Assembly (NCBI RefSeq): GCF_004339745.1
Contig: NZ_SMGP01000002.1
Location: forward strand, 1,877,970-1,941,969
DNA length: 64,000 nucleotides
Reading direction: 5' to 3'
Source: Paraburkholderia sp. BL9I2N2
GTDB taxonomy: Bacteria; Pseudomonadota; Gammaproteobacteria; Burkholderiales; Burkholderiaceae
Part shown: positions 37,287 through 47,083 of the stretch, in pieces
How the letters are laid out: every line of letters begins with the position of its first letter
Position numbering within the stretch: position 1 is the first letter of the stretch
Translations under genes and position numbers: made by a program
The notes under the pieces: model-generated
The model's database searches: none
What the model saw: the letters and a program-made list of their open reading frames with translations, nothing else
What the model was told of the DNA's origin: nothing

Positions 37287-38351
37287 ATGCCTACCCGCTC
37301 AAACGCCGCATTCACCGCCTTGCTCGCCGCCGCCCTATTCGGCGCGACGACACCGCTCGCCAAGGCGCTGCTCGGCTCGCTCTCGCCGTTCCTGCTGGCT
37401 GGGTTGTTCTATCTCGGTAGCGGCTGCGGCCTTGCCGCGGTGATTCTGGCGCGCCGGCTTAAAGGCGGCGGCGCCGGGCAGCCGGTCGGCCACAGCCATT
37501 TCCCGTCGCGCGAAGCCCCCTGGATGGCCGGCGCGATCGCAGCCGGCGGCGTCGCCGGGCCCGCTTTACTGATGCTGGGTCTGCAAACGACGCCGGCCGC
37601 CACCGGTTCACTGCTGCTGAATCTGGAAGGCGTATTCACCGCGTTGATCGCGTGGATCGTGTTTCGCGAGAACGTCGACGTGCAGGTGTTCCTCGGCATG
37701 GCCGCGATCGTCGCGGGCGGCGTGGCGCTGTCATGGCAGCCGGGCGCGGCGGGACTGCCGCCCGGCACGCTGCTGCTGATCGGCGCCTGCGCGTGCTGGG
37801 CCGTGGACAACAATCTCACGCGCAAGGTGTCGGCGCACGATGCGATGTTCATCGCCTGCATAAAAGGACTCGTGGCCGGTTCGGTGAACGTGGCGCTCGC
37901 GCTCACCCTCGGCGCCGCATGGCCGAAGCTCTCGACCGTCGCGCTCGCCATGCTCACCGGCTTTGCGGGCTACGGCGTGAGTCTCGTGCTGTTCGTCGTC
38001 GCACTGCGCAATCTCGGCACCGCGCGAACCGGCGCATATTTTTCGGTCGCGCCGCTATTCGGCGTGACTTTATCCTGGCTTCTGTGGCCCGAACTGCCGC
38101 CGCCGCTTTTCTGGGTCGCTGCAGCGCTGATGACGCTCGGCGTGTGGCTGCACATTCGCGAACGTCATGAGCATCCGCACACGCACGATCCGCTCGAGCA
38201 CTCGCATCGTCACCGGCACGACGCGCATCACCAGCACGAGCACGACTTCGCGTGGGACGGCGACGAGCCGCATACCCATCCGCACCGCCATGCACCCATG
38301 ACGCACGCGCATGCGCATTTCCCGGATATCCATCACCGGCACACGCATTGA
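37287..38351 (+). CDS. EamA/DMT-family exporter with histidine-rich C-terminus
   Basis: 354 residues. About ten membrane helices fill residues 8-285 in the two EamA repeats (LFGATTPLAKALLGSLSPFL in the first). Residues 291-354 are a hydrophilic tail with 23 His among 64 residues, arranged as alternating His-Glu/Asp/Arg. EamA proteins move metabolites or drugs. The tail resembles metal-binding loops of zinc and nickel transporters and points to a metal-linked substrate or to metal sensing, which is inferred. No metal site is seen upstream. Confidence 0.88.
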   Translation: MPTRSNAAFTALLAAALFGATTPLAKALLGSLSPFLLAGLFYLGSGCGLAAVILARRLKGGGAGQPVGHSHFPSREAPWMAGAIAAGGVAGPALLMLGLQTTPAATGSLLLNLEGVFTALIAWIVFRENVDVQVFLGMAAIVAGGVALSWQPGAAGLPPGTLLLIGACACWAVDNNLTRKVSAHDAMFIACIKGLVAGSVNVALALTLGAAWPKLSTVALAMLTGFAGYGVSLVLFVVALRNLGTARTGAYFSVAPLFGVTLSWLLWPELPPPLFWVAAALMTLGVWLHIRERHEHPHTHDPLEHSHRHRHDAHHQHEHDFAWDGDEPHTHPHRHAPMTHAHAHFPDIHHRHTH

Positions 38352-38526
38352 TTTTTCGGCCAGCCGTGCAGCACGGACGCTTGCTGCATCGCAAGACAAA
38401 AATCTCTCTGAAAAAAAATCATGCGATAGACCGATTCAATTGGCATCGCCGCGCATCGCATCCTGTAATGAACTCCTGTTGTCCGCGTGCCTTCCGCCCA
38501 ACCTGTCCGCACCTTTGGAGAGATCC

Positions 38527-38730
38527 ATGTCACAACCCGAGCCTAATGTTGATGAATTAGTGAAAAGCATCGCCGAAGAAACCGACACGCCGGCGGAAAC
38601 GGTCTCGAAGATGTACGCGGACACCTTGGCCAACTACCGGCACGACGCGCGTGTATTCGATTACGTGCCGCTCTTCGCCGCGAAAAAAGTACGCAACCAG
38701 CTTCGCGATAGTTCGAATCGCAAACACTGA
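38527..38730 (+). CDS. DUF3562 small protein
   Basis: 67 residues. The sequence VDELVKSIAEETDTPAETVSKMYADTL is a small all-helical module typical of DUF3562 proteins, common in Burkholderia. TTGGAGAG precedes the ATG at good spacing, which sets the start; the longer open frame to 38311 is not needed. Function unknown. Confidence 0.85.
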   Translation: MSQPEPNVDELVKSIAEETDTPAETVSKMYADTLANYRHDARVFDYVPLFAAKKVRNQLRDSSNRKH

Positions 38731-38872
38731 CACGGCGGCGCGCGGAGACCACCGCCTGCTGAATCGCAATTTTTTTCGCCTCGACCGACTCGCGCAAAAT
38801 TCACATAACGCGCACCGATTTTTTTCCCGCTGATAGACTCTCGCCCAGAACCATCGACTCGGGGGAGTTGGC

Positions 38873-39976
38873 ATGCGGGTAACGATCGTAGGCGCGGGCA
38901 TCGCCGGTTTGAGCACGGCGTGGTCGCTCTCGAAACAGGGACATGACATCACGCTGATCGAGCAGGGCTCGATTCCAAATCCACTCGCCGCGTCGGGCGA
39001 CCGGCATCGCATGATTCGTCGCGCATATGGCGATGCGGACGGTTATGCGCGAAACATCGAAGAGGCGTTCGATAGCTGGGACCTGCTGTGGAACGATCTC
39101 GGCGTGTCGCACTATGCAAATTGCGGCGTGCTCGGCATTTCGCAATTCACGGGCGATGGCGCCGAACAGTTTCGCAACGGCCTCGACCGCATGGGATTCG
39201 AGTACGAAAGGCTCGAACTCCTCGAAGCAGCGGCGCGCTACCCGTTTCTCGACCCAGCCACGTTTCGTTACGCCTACCTCGATCACGACGGCGGCGCACT
39301 TTTCAGCGAACGCATTGCACGCGATATGAAAGCGTGGCTCAAGATGCGCGGCGCCGACATTCGCATGCACACCAAGGTGCTCGCGGTCGACCCGCAGACC
39401 GCTTCCGTGCGCATCGAAAACGACGTGATCGTGCATGCGGACCGGCTCGTGGTCACCGCGGGCGCATGGACGCCGCAACTGTTTCCCGCGCTTGCGGAAA
39501 ACCTGATGACGTATCGCAACACGGTCGCCTATCTTGAGCCGCCCGCGGATCTGGAAGACGCGTGGTCGACGGCGCCCGCGATCGTCGATATCGGCGGCGC
39601 GAGCGACGGCTATGTGCTGCCGCCGCTCGACGGCATTGGTCTGAAGTTTGGCGCCGGCATCAATAAATCACGCGCGCCGGACCCCGACGCGAATCGCGTT
39701 GCCGCGCCCGTTGAAGGCGACCGCTTGCGGCGGCTGTTTGCGCCGCCGTTCAGCCGCATCGACGAATATACGGTATCCGAAGTAAAAACCTGCGCGTACA
39801 CGTTCACGGCGGATAACCGTTTCTTTTCGAAGCGCATCGGCAACACGCTGGTGGTGTCGGCTTGCTCGGGGCACGGCTACAAATTCGGTGCAGCGGTGGG
39901 GCGGCGAATCGCGGAGGCGCTGGAGACGGACGACGACGCCACGCTCGCGCGGTGGCTCAGAGCCGAGACGGCCTGA
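38873..39976 (+). CDS. FAD-dependent amine oxidase (monomeric sarcosine oxidase-like)
   Basis: 367 residues. The dinucleotide-binding motif is at the very start (VTIVGAGIAGLSTAWSLSKQG). The region KTCAYTFTADNRF near residue 310 matches the segment of monomeric sarcosine oxidase that holds the covalent-FAD Cys, and SACSGHGYKFG is the C-terminal FAD site. It would oxidise an N-methyl or secondary amino acid with release of hydrogen peroxide. GGGGGAG precedes the ATG. No transport gene is adjacent. Confidence 0.88.
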   Translation: MRVTIVGAGIAGLSTAWSLSKQGHDITLIEQGSIPNPLAASGDRHRMIRRAYGDADGYARNIEEAFDSWDLLWNDLGVSHYANCGVLGISQFTGDGAEQFRNGLDRMGFEYERLELLEAAARYPFLDPATFRYAYLDHDGGALFSERIARDMKAWLKMRGADIRMHTKVLAVDPQTASVRIENDVIVHADRLVVTAGAWTPQLFPALAENLMTYRNTVAYLEPPADLEDAWSTAPAIVDIGGASDGYVLPPLDGIGLKFGAGINKSRAPDPDANRVAAPVEGDRLRRLFAPPFSRIDEYTVSEVKTCAYTFTADNRFFSKRIGNTLVVSACSGHGYKFGAAVGRRIAEALETDDDATLARWLRAETA

Positions 39977-40096
39977 ACGTTTTCCTCGATTCACACTTGG
40001 TGGCTCCACATTCTGAACGTACTGTGGATCTAACAATAGCGCCGCAAATTTTCTATGCTGGCGGTTCAGCAGTCTTCTTCCGACCAGGAACCGCAC

Positions 40097-40558
40097 ATGT
40101 CCGATTCGATTCAAATCCGCCCCGTCGTCCCCGGCGACTTCGATGCATGGCTGCCGCTTTGGGACGCCTACAACGCGTTCTATGGCCGCTCGGGCGAAAC
40201 CGCGTTGCCGCGCGAGATCACGCAAATCACGTGGGAACGTTTTTTCGACGGCTACGAGCCGATGCATGCCATGGTGGCTGAACGCAACGGCCAGTTGCTC
40301 GGTCTCGTGCACTTCCTGTATCACCGTCACACGACGATGAAAGGACCGATCTGCTATCTGCAAGACCTCTACACGCTAGACTCCGAGCGCGGCAAAGGCG
40401 TTGGCCGCGCATTGATTGAAGCGGTGTATGAGCGCGCCAAAGCCGATGGTTCGCAACGCGTCTACTGGCAAACGCAAGAGACGAATCAGACGGCGATGAA
40501 GCTCTACGACAAGGTTGCGGACCGTTCGGGCTTCCTGGTCTATCGCAAAGCCTTGTGA
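40097..40558 (+). CDS. GNAT-family N-acetyltransferase
   Basis: 153 residues. The acetyl-CoA pyrophosphate loop is in DSERGKGVGRALIEAVYERA (Q/RxxGxG/A), and the substrate strand YLQDLYTL precedes it; the C-terminal YWQTQETNQTAMKLYDKVA is typical of diamine- or small-amine-type GNATs. I chose ATG 40097. Substrate unknown. Confidence 0.9.
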   Translation: MSDSIQIRPVVPGDFDAWLPLWDAYNAFYGRSGETALPREITQITWERFFDGYEPMHAMVAERNGQLLGLVHFLYHRHTTMKGPICYLQDLYTLDSERGKGVGRALIEAVYERAKADGSQRVYWQTQETNQTAMKLYDKVADRSGFLVYRKAL

Positions 40559-40837
40559 TGCCGCGCGGCGGGCTCGCCTAGCGCGCTTCCCGCTCGTCTC
40601 GCCGTGCCGCGCGCTCTGTGCGGCACACTGCTTTTATCTCCGACCGATCTCGTGGCCACCATGCGCCGCGCATTGTCCGGTCCGATTTCCGCCGCCTTCG
40701 TTTCCCGCGCCGCTCAAGTTTGCGTGCGGTCTGCCGTTATCGCCATTGGACGGAGCTACACCCGGCTCCACGCGGTTCATCAGCGAAACCTTGGGCGATC
40801 TCCTCATGGAGGGGCGCAAACGAATCGGAAACTGTAC

Positions 40838-42547
40838 ATGCCTTCGATCATCGGCATCGATCTTGGAACCACGCATAGTCTTGCGGCAATCTGGCGCGCC
40901 GACCGCGCCGTGCTCATCCCGAACGCGTTAGGCGAGACGCTCACGCCCTCGTGCGTCTCCATCGACGGCGATGGCTCGATCCTCGTCGGCCGCCCCGCTC
41001 ATGACCGCCTGCATACGCATCCCGAGCGCACCGCCGCCAACTTCAAACGCTATATGGGCACGAGTCGCACCGTGTCGCTCGGCACGCAGTCGCTGCGCCC
41101 CGAGGAGTTGTCCTCGCTGGTGCTCAAGTCGTTGAAGGCCGACGCCGAAGCGTTTCTCGGCGAAACGGTCGGCGACGCCGTGATCGCCGTGCCCGCCTAT
41201 TTCAGCGACGCACAACGCAAAGCCACGCGCATTGCCGGCGAACTCGCCGGCCTGAACGTGCTGCGCCTCGTCAATGAACCGACCGCGGCCTCGCTCGCGT
41301 ACGGCGTGCATCAACGCGACAGCGAGCGCAAGTTTCTGATCTTCGATCTGGGCGGTGGCACCTTCGACGTCTCCGTGCTCGACTTCTTCGAAGGCGTGAT
41401 GGAAGTGCGCGCCAGCACCGGCGACAATTTTCTCGGCGGCGAGGATTTCACCGATGCATTGGTCGAGTTGTTCTGCCAGCGCAACGGACTCAAGGTCCAA
41501 TCGCTCACGCCGGTTGCCGCGCAACGTCTGCATCAGCAAGCCGAACGCGCGAAACGTCAGCTTACGCAGAACGGCGTTGACAGCGTCACGCTCGAACTCA
41601 CGATCGACGACCACGCGCGCACGCTCGAACTCGACGCGGCCGCAGCGGAGCGCACCTGCGAGCATTTGCTGCAACGGCTGCGCCAACCGGTGGAACGCGC
41701 ATTGCGCGATTCGAAGATTGCCGTCGCCGCGCTCGACGAGATCATCCTCGTCGGCGGCGCGTCGCGCATGCCGATGGTCCGCAAGCTGGTCTCGAAGATG
41801 TTCGGCCGCCTACCCGCCGGACATTTGAATCCGGACGAAGTGGTCGCGCTCGGCGCGGCGGTGCAAGCCGGACTCGTGGGACGCGATGCCGGGCTCGACG
41901 AAATGGTGCTGACCGATGTCGCGCCCTATAGCCTCGGTATCGACACAGCCATGCAGGTCGGGCCCGCTCAGTTCGTGCCGGGTCACTTTTTGCCGATCAT
42001 CGAACGCAATACGATCGTGCCGGTGAGCCGCATGCAGCGCATTTTCACGGTGCGCGACCGCCAGCAGATCCTGAGCATCAAGGTGTTTCAGGGCGAAGCG
42101 CGTTTGACCACGGACAACGTCGCGCTCGGTGAATTCACGCTCGAAGTGCCGCTCAAGGCAGCGGGCGAAGCAGGCGCGGATGTGCGCTTCACTTACGACA
42201 TCAACGGCGTGCTGGAAGTGGAGGCCACTGCGTTTCCGGGCGGCATAAAACGCGCGATGGTGATCGAAGAAAATCCCGGCGTGATGACACCGCAAGAAAT
42301 TCGCGAGCGACTTACCGCGTTGAGCGCGCTGAAGATCCACCCACGCGACCAACTCGAGAACCGGACGCTGTTGACGCGCGCCGACCGTGTCTATGAAGAA
42401 ACGCTCGGCGATCATCGGCAATATCTGGCCGCGCATATCGCCCGCTTCCAGGCACTGATCGAGCGCCAGAACGCCGATGAAATCGCGCAGGCGCGCGGTG
42501 AGCTGAGCGCGCTGCTGGATCGCTTCGATGTACATGTGACTTACTGA
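40838..42547 (+). CDS. hscC: HscC-like Hsp70 chaperone
   Basis: 569 residues, close to the 556 of E. coli HscC and shorter than DnaK. The ATPase domain begins IIGIDLGTTHSLAAIW and has FDLGGGTFDVSVLDFF and ILVGGASRMPMVRKLV; the substrate domain (about 380-500) is followed by a short helical lid, with no DnaK-type EEVD tail. I chose ATG 40838, which starts directly at the ATPase motif, with CGGAA upstream. The J-like gene starts 6 bases after its stop, the same order as hscC-djlC in E. coli. Confidence 0.9.
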   Translation: MPSIIGIDLGTTHSLAAIWRADRAVLIPNALGETLTPSCVSIDGDGSILVGRPAHDRLHTHPERTAANFKRYMGTSRTVSLGTQSLRPEELSSLVLKSLKADAEAFLGETVGDAVIAVPAYFSDAQRKATRIAGELAGLNVLRLVNEPTAASLAYGVHQRDSERKFLIFDLGGGTFDVSVLDFFEGVMEVRASTGDNFLGGEDFTDALVELFCQRNGLKVQSLTPVAAQRLHQQAERAKRQLTQNGVDSVTLELTIDDHARTLELDAAAAERTCEHLLQRLRQPVERALRDSKIAVAALDEIILVGGASRMPMVRKLVSKMFGRLPAGHLNPDEVVALGAAVQAGLVGRDAGLDEMVLTDVAPYSLGIDTAMQVGPAQFVPGHFLPIIERNTIVPVSRMQRIFTVRDRQQILSIKVFQGEARLTTDNVALGEFTLEVPLKAAGEAGADVRFTYDINGVLEVEATAFPGGIKRAMVIEENPGVMTPQEIRERLTALSALKIHPRDQLENRTLLTRADRVYEETLGDHRQYLAAHIARFQALIERQNADEIAQARGELSALLDRFDVHVTY

Positions 42548-42553
42548 CTGGCC

Positions 42554-44281
42554 ATGAATACCATCTCGAACAATCAATGGCCCTGGGATGTGCTCGGCAT
42601 CGAGTCGAATGCCGACGAGCGGGCCGTCCGTCGCGCTTATGCGCGGCTGTTGAAGCAGCAACGTCCGGATCAAGATGCCGAGGCTTTTCAGCGTCTGCGG
42701 TACGCGTACGAGTCGGCGTTGCAGATGGCGAGTGGCGCGATCGCGAAAGAAGTAGCCGCGGCATCAACAGCGAACGCGTCTTGCACTGAACCTGAGCGTT
42801 TGATCGCAACTGCGCGGAAGTCTGCAACCGCGCCGGCGACGTCCCACGTTACGGTGAACACTTCGGAAGTCGAGGCCGCCGTCCGCGAACCCGACGCTTT
42901 CGAAACCGCCGTCCAGCTCTGGCAAAACTTCATCGCGCAAACGGACGACCTCGAGTCGCGCCGCTCCTTGCAGGATCTGTTCGCCGCCGTCGTCAACATT
43001 GCGACGCGCGATGAACTCGAATGGCAGGCGCTGTGTCATTGTCTGAACGAGGACACGCCGGCCATGCTGCGCATGAATTTGAGCGCGGTTCTCGGCTGGC
43101 GGGACAACGCCGCGCATCTGCGACAGCGTAACGCGGCCATTGCCACGCTCGCGCTGAACCGCGTGTTCGCCGACGAAGACTACAACGCGCTGCGCCTGCG
43201 CTTCACGAACGCGATGGCATTGCTCGAAGGTCCGTCGCCGCAATTGGCGGCCGGCGCGCGAGCATTGCTTCGTGCCGGCGTGCGCGCAGAGATGGAGCAG
43301 CTATTGACCGCGCTTGGTCGCTACCATCCGAATGTCGTGCGGCTGCGGCTCGATGCCGAGAAAGTCGATTTTTGGGGACGTTGCCTCAAATTCCGCATCG
43401 GCGCGGGCCGTCTGTTCGGACCGGCGCTCGCCTTGAACGCGTGGTGCGGCTTGCTGTTCGCGGACGCTTCGCTGAAACCCAATAGCAGTCGATGGTTCGA
43501 TCAATGGTCGCCCGCTCAGTTGGGCATTCTTTTGTCGACGCTGATGCTCGCGCTGGTAACGGTCGCCGCTACGACCGTGCTGCTGTCCGAGCCTCAGCAA
43601 CAGCGGCTGCGAGCGTTGCGCTCGATCGGTTGGCTGCGTTATGGCTGGATTCCCGTGTGGCTCGGTGCGACAACCGTTGCGCTGTGTGAGGACGGCAGCG
43701 GCCGTTCGACATCGATCGCGATGGCCACGCTGAGCGTCTGTACGATCTGGGCCGCGTTGATTCACGGCTGGCCGCCTATCAAGGAGCTCGCGATACTCGC
43801 CGCATTCAGCGCGACGGCGTTGGGCTTTGCGGGCCACTGGATCGCGACGGATTCGCATGCGTGGCTGATGCCTTATGCGCATGGTGTGCTGTTCGCGTTC
43901 TTCATTTCGTTTTCGCAAGCGGAATGGCGCGGATGGATCGCGCGTCGGCCGCGGTTGTTGTTTTGGGTTTGCGCGCCTTTGTGGTTCGCTGGATTCGCAG
44001 CGTTGATCGTATTGCTATTGCAGCGCGATGTGCGTGCGACGCAGTTCGCGTGGGCGTTGTTTACGGTGATGTCGGCGGCCGGCGGCATGCTGGCGACGAC
44101 GCGCTGGAACGATCTGCGCGCCGCGATACCGGCGTTTTTTCGCGGGTATGCCAACCTTGTCTGGATGGCGCTGGCGATTTATAAGCCGGACATCATCGCC
44201 TGTGTGAGTGCGGGGTTGATGAGTATCTGGGTTATTGAGGGGATTAGGCAGCGGCGAGAAGCGCGCCAGGCGACGCGGTAA
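42554..44281 (+). CDS. DjlC-like membrane J-domain co-chaperone
   Basis: 575 residues. The first 65 form a divergent J domain (WPWDVLGIESNADERAVRRA, then ARLLKQQRPDQDAEAFQRL) in which the usual HPD is RPD. A soluble middle part follows, and from about residue 280 there are eight or nine hydrophobic helices. It follows the HscC gene by 6 bases and would regulate the ATPase of that chaperone at the membrane. The HPD change could weaken classical J activity; this is seen in related HscC partners. The call as DjlC type is by context and fold. Confidence 0.78.
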   Translation: MNTISNNQWPWDVLGIESNADERAVRRAYARLLKQQRPDQDAEAFQRLRYAYESALQMASGAIAKEVAAASTANASCTEPERLIATARKSATAPATSHVTVNTSEVEAAVREPDAFETAVQLWQNFIAQTDDLESRRSLQDLFAAVVNIATRDELEWQALCHCLNEDTPAMLRMNLSAVLGWRDNAAHLRQRNAAIATLALNRVFADEDYNALRLRFTNAMALLEGPSPQLAAGARALLRAGVRAEMEQLLTALGRYHPNVVRLRLDAEKVDFWGRCLKFRIGAGRLFGPALALNAWCGLLFADASLKPNSSRWFDQWSPAQLGILLSTLMLALVTVAATTVLLSEPQQQRLRALRSIGWLRYGWIPVWLGATTVALCEDGSGRSTSIAMATLSVCTIWAALIHGWPPIKELAILAAFSATALGFAGHWIATDSHAWLMPYAHGVLFAFFISFSQAEWRGWIARRPRLLFWVCAPLWFAGFAALIVLLLQRDVRATQFAWALFTVMSAAGGMLATTRWNDLRAAIPAFFRGYANLVWMALAIYKPDIIACVSAGLMSIWVIEGIRQRREARQATR

Positions 44282-44289
44282 CCACCCCC

Positions 44290-44324
44290 AAAAAAACGAA
44301 GGGGCACACCACCCAGTGCGCCCC
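44290..44324 (-). terminator. Rho-independent terminator of the aromatic operon
   Basis: On the minus strand GGGGCGCAC pairs with GTGCCCC (two-base bulge), then TTCG and seven T residues follow. It lies 65 bases after the MFS stop and would end the long operon that starts near 57870. On the plus strand it could also help stop the hscC transcript. Confidence 0.7.
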
Positions 44325-44388
44325 TCGTCTCCCAGCTAATCGCGGTACTGCAACATCAACCGCCCACCAAACTCAAACAGTAGAAACC

Positions 44389-45792
44389 TCAAGCCTCCAG
44401 TTGCTCCAGCACCTTCCCCTTGGTTTCAATCCCAAGAAAGTGCACCGCCACCGCCGCAAGAAACGGCACGGCCGCGAGGATATAAAACGCCACTTGCAGA
44501 TTCCCACCGATCATCGTCTTCGACACGATAGCCGGCGCGAAGATCGCCGCCACCTTCAGCCACGCGCCGCCGACGCCGCAGCCCATCGCGCGGATACTCG
44601 TCGGATACAGCTCCGGCGTGTACACATAAGCCGTGATGAATCCGCAAGCCAGGAAGCCCAGCGAGAACGCGCAGCATGTCGCCACGACATACACCGACGA
44701 ATCGTGGAGCACACCCGCCAGCAGCAGCGAAATCGCACACGCCACGAACGACAGATTGATAATCGGCTTACGTCCCACCTTGTCGACCAGCAACGCGCAA
44801 GTCAGGGATCCCACCACGCCCAGCACCGAAGCCGCCACCGCCAGATTCAGCGCGAGTTGCAGCGGCGCGTGATAAATCGTGCGGTAGATCGTCGGCAGCC
44901 ACGTCGAAAGACCGTATTGAATAAAGCCGCAAGTGATCCACAACATCGCCACGGCCAGCGTGCGCTTCAGATACGCGGGACCGAACAGGTCGCCCATGCG
45001 GCGCTTCGGATGACGATTGGCCATCGCTTCGAATTCAGCCGACTGCGTGACCGGCGGCAGCGGACCTTTGACCGCGCGTTCGAACGCATGCACCGCCACA
45101 TCCGCGTCGGCCATCCGCTCACGTTCAGCGAGCCAGCGCGGCGATTCCGGCACCAGCTTGCGCAGCACGAAGAACAGGATCAACGGCATGCCGCCGATAA
45201 AGTACATGGCTTGCCAGCCGAAGCGCGGCACGATCCACGCACCCAACGCATTCGAAGCGAGCAGGCCGACCGGGAAAACGATTTCATACAACAGCACGAA
45301 ACGGCCACGGCCATGCGCGCGGCTGATCTCGTTGATGTACGTCGCGGCCACCGGCAATTCGCCACCAAGCCCGAGCCCCTGAATCACGCGCAACACGACG
45401 AACGCCGCGAACGTCGGCGCAAAACCGCACGCAATGCTGGTGATGCCGATGATCCCCGAACTCAGCGCGATCGCCTTCACGCGCCCCTTGCGCTCCGCAT
45501 ACCACGGAAAAACGAACGCGCCGATCAGTTGTCCGACCGAACCGGAGCCGATCAGAAAGCCGATTTCCCACGGCGTCAGATGCCACTTCGCGATCAGGAT
45601 CGGCAACGTGGCCGCGATCGCGATCACATCGAAGCCGTCGAAGAACGTCGCGAGACCGATCAGTATGCGCGCGCGCACCTGCATCGCATTCTTGGGCAAG
45701 CGCTCCAGACGCGCGATGATCGAGCCCCGGGTCACAGGGCCTGAGACACCGGCGCTGCTGCGGTCCCCCATGGTGTTGTCGATGGTTCTCAT
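44389..45792 (-). CDS. MFS transporter, aromatic acid:H+ symporter (AAHS) type
   Basis: 467 residues, 12 membrane helices. Signature blocks are FFDGFDVIAIAATLPIL in helix 1, GFLIGSGSVGQLIGAFVFPWYAE-like helix 2/3 loop, and LGLGGELPVAATYINEISR, which place it with PcaK/BenK-like sugar/aromatic porters. I chose ATG 45792; a TTG at 45825 overlaps the reductase gene. It is the last gene of the Rieske operon and the probable inner-membrane importer of its substrate. Confidence 0.9.
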   Translation of the reverse strand: MRTIDNTMGDRSSAGVSGPVTRGSIIARLERLPKNAMQVRARILIGLATFFDGFDVIAIAATLPILIAKWHLTPWEIGFLIGSGSVGQLIGAFVFPWYAERKGRVKAIALSSGIIGITSIACGFAPTFAAFVVLRVIQGLGLGGELPVAATYINEISRAHGRGRFVLLYEIVFPVGLLASNALGAWIVPRFGWQAMYFIGGMPLILFFVLRKLVPESPRWLAERERMADADVAVHAFERAVKGPLPPVTQSAEFEAMANRHPKRRMGDLFGPAYLKRTLAVAMLWITCGFIQYGLSTWLPTIYRTIYHAPLQLALNLAVAASVLGVVGSLTCALLVDKVGRKPIINLSFVACAISLLLAGVLHDSSVYVVATCCAFSLGFLACGFITAYVYTPELYPTSIRAMGCGVGGAWLKVAAIFAPAIVSKTMIGGNLQVAFYILAAVPFLAAVAVHFLGIETKGKVLEQLEA

Positions 45793-45817
45793 GCCGTTGT
45801 GCCGTCCGTAGATGTGG

Positions 45818-47083
45818 TTAGGCAAGCGCCGTTGAGGCGTCGGTCAGGGTGGCAAGGTCGATGGTCCGGCCTTGGTTCATCCATTTGCGCGACAGTTTCA
45901 GTTCGCGCGGCGTATTGATGGCGATCACGCCGCGAATCGCGCTGTCTTCCAGATGGAACAGCGTGGCGCGTTTGCCCCGCAAGTCGCCGCGCACGGCCAG
46001 TTGTGCATCGCCTGGAATGTCGCCGAGAATCTGCAGGTTCACGTCGTACTGATCGGACCAGAACCACGGAATATCCGCATACGGTTCGAAGGTGCCGAGC
46101 AATGCCTTCGCGACGGCAATCGCCTGGTTCTGCGCATTGGCCCACGATTCGAGCCGCACGCGGCGCTTGAGCCACGCGCTCGGATGGTTGGCGACGTCGC
46201 CGCACGCGAAAATGCGCGGGTCGTCCGTGGCGCCGAAATGATCGACCACGATGCCGTCTTCCACCTTCACGCCCGCGGCTTGCGCCAACGCCGTGTGCGG
46301 CGTGAGTCCGATGCCGGCCACCGCGAAATCGGCGTCGAGCGTCGAGCCGTCCGCGAACGTGGCGCGAATGCGATTGGCGTCGTGCGGATGATCTTCGAGC
46401 GCGGTGAGCGAAGCGTTCAAACGCACGTCCACGCCGTTCGAGCGATGCAGGTCGAGCAGGAAACCAGACACCATCGGCGGCAACGAACGTGCGCACAGAC
46501 GCGGCGCACCTTCCACCACCGTGGCTTCGACGCCGAGCTTGCGCGCCGTGGCCGCGACTTCGAGGCCGATCCAGCCGCCGCCCACCACCAGCACGCGCTT
46601 GCTGGCACGCAGGCGTTCACCCAAAGCAACCGCTTCATCGAGCGTACGCAAGTAGGCAATGTGCGAGGTCTTTAGAAGCGAATCCGGCAACTTACGCGCC
46701 GCACCGCCCGTCGCGATCACCAGACGGTCGTATTGCACTTCGCGGCCCGACTGCGTGCGCACGATGCGCTGCTCGCGATCGATCGAAGTCGCGCAATCCG
46801 GCTGCCAGGCTTCGACGTTCAGCGCATCGAAGTCGTCGGGCTTCACGAGCCGCACGGTGTCGATATCCGCTTCGCCCGCCAGCACCGCTTTCGAGAGCGG
46901 CGGACGTTCGTACGGCAGATGGACTTCGTCGGCGATCATCACGAGGCGGCCGTCGAAGCCTTCCTTGCGCAAGGTCTTCACGACCCAACCGGCCGCCTGG
47001 CCGCCGCCGATCACGACGATCGTGCGCGGTGCTTCGAGGCCGGCATGGGCGGCTTGCGCCTTTGCAGCAGCAGCGTCCGTCAT
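45818..47083 (-). CDS. FAD-dependent ferredoxin reductase (BphA4/AndAa type)
   Basis: 421 residues. It has the FAD motif VVIGGGQAAGWVVKTLR, the NAD motif VLVVGGGWIGLEVA, and the C-terminal GDVANHPSAW and RRVRLESWANAQNQA typical of Rieske-system ferredoxin reductases. Start ATG 47083 overlaps the VOC-gene stop (ATGA), with GGAG upstream. It would pass electrons from NADH to the Rieske ferredoxin encoded at 57496 at the other end of the operon. Confidence 0.93.
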   Translation of the reverse strand: MTDAAAAKAQAAHAGLEAPRTIVVIGGGQAAGWVVKTLRKEGFDGRLVMIADEVHLPYERPPLSKAVLAGEADIDTVRLVKPDDFDALNVEAWQPDCATSIDREQRIVRTQSGREVQYDRLVIATGGAARKLPDSLLKTSHIAYLRTLDEAVALGERLRASKRVLVVGGGWIGLEVAATARKLGVEATVVEGAPRLCARSLPPMVSGFLLDLHRSNGVDVRLNASLTALEDHPHDANRIRATFADGSTLDADFAVAGIGLTPHTALAQAAGVKVEDGIVVDHFGATDDPRIFACGDVANHPSAWLKRRVRLESWANAQNQAIAVAKALLGTFEPYADIPWFWSDQYDVNLQILGDIPGDAQLAVRGDLRGKRATLFHLEDSAIRGVIAINTPRELKLSRKWMNQGRTIDLATLTDASTALA

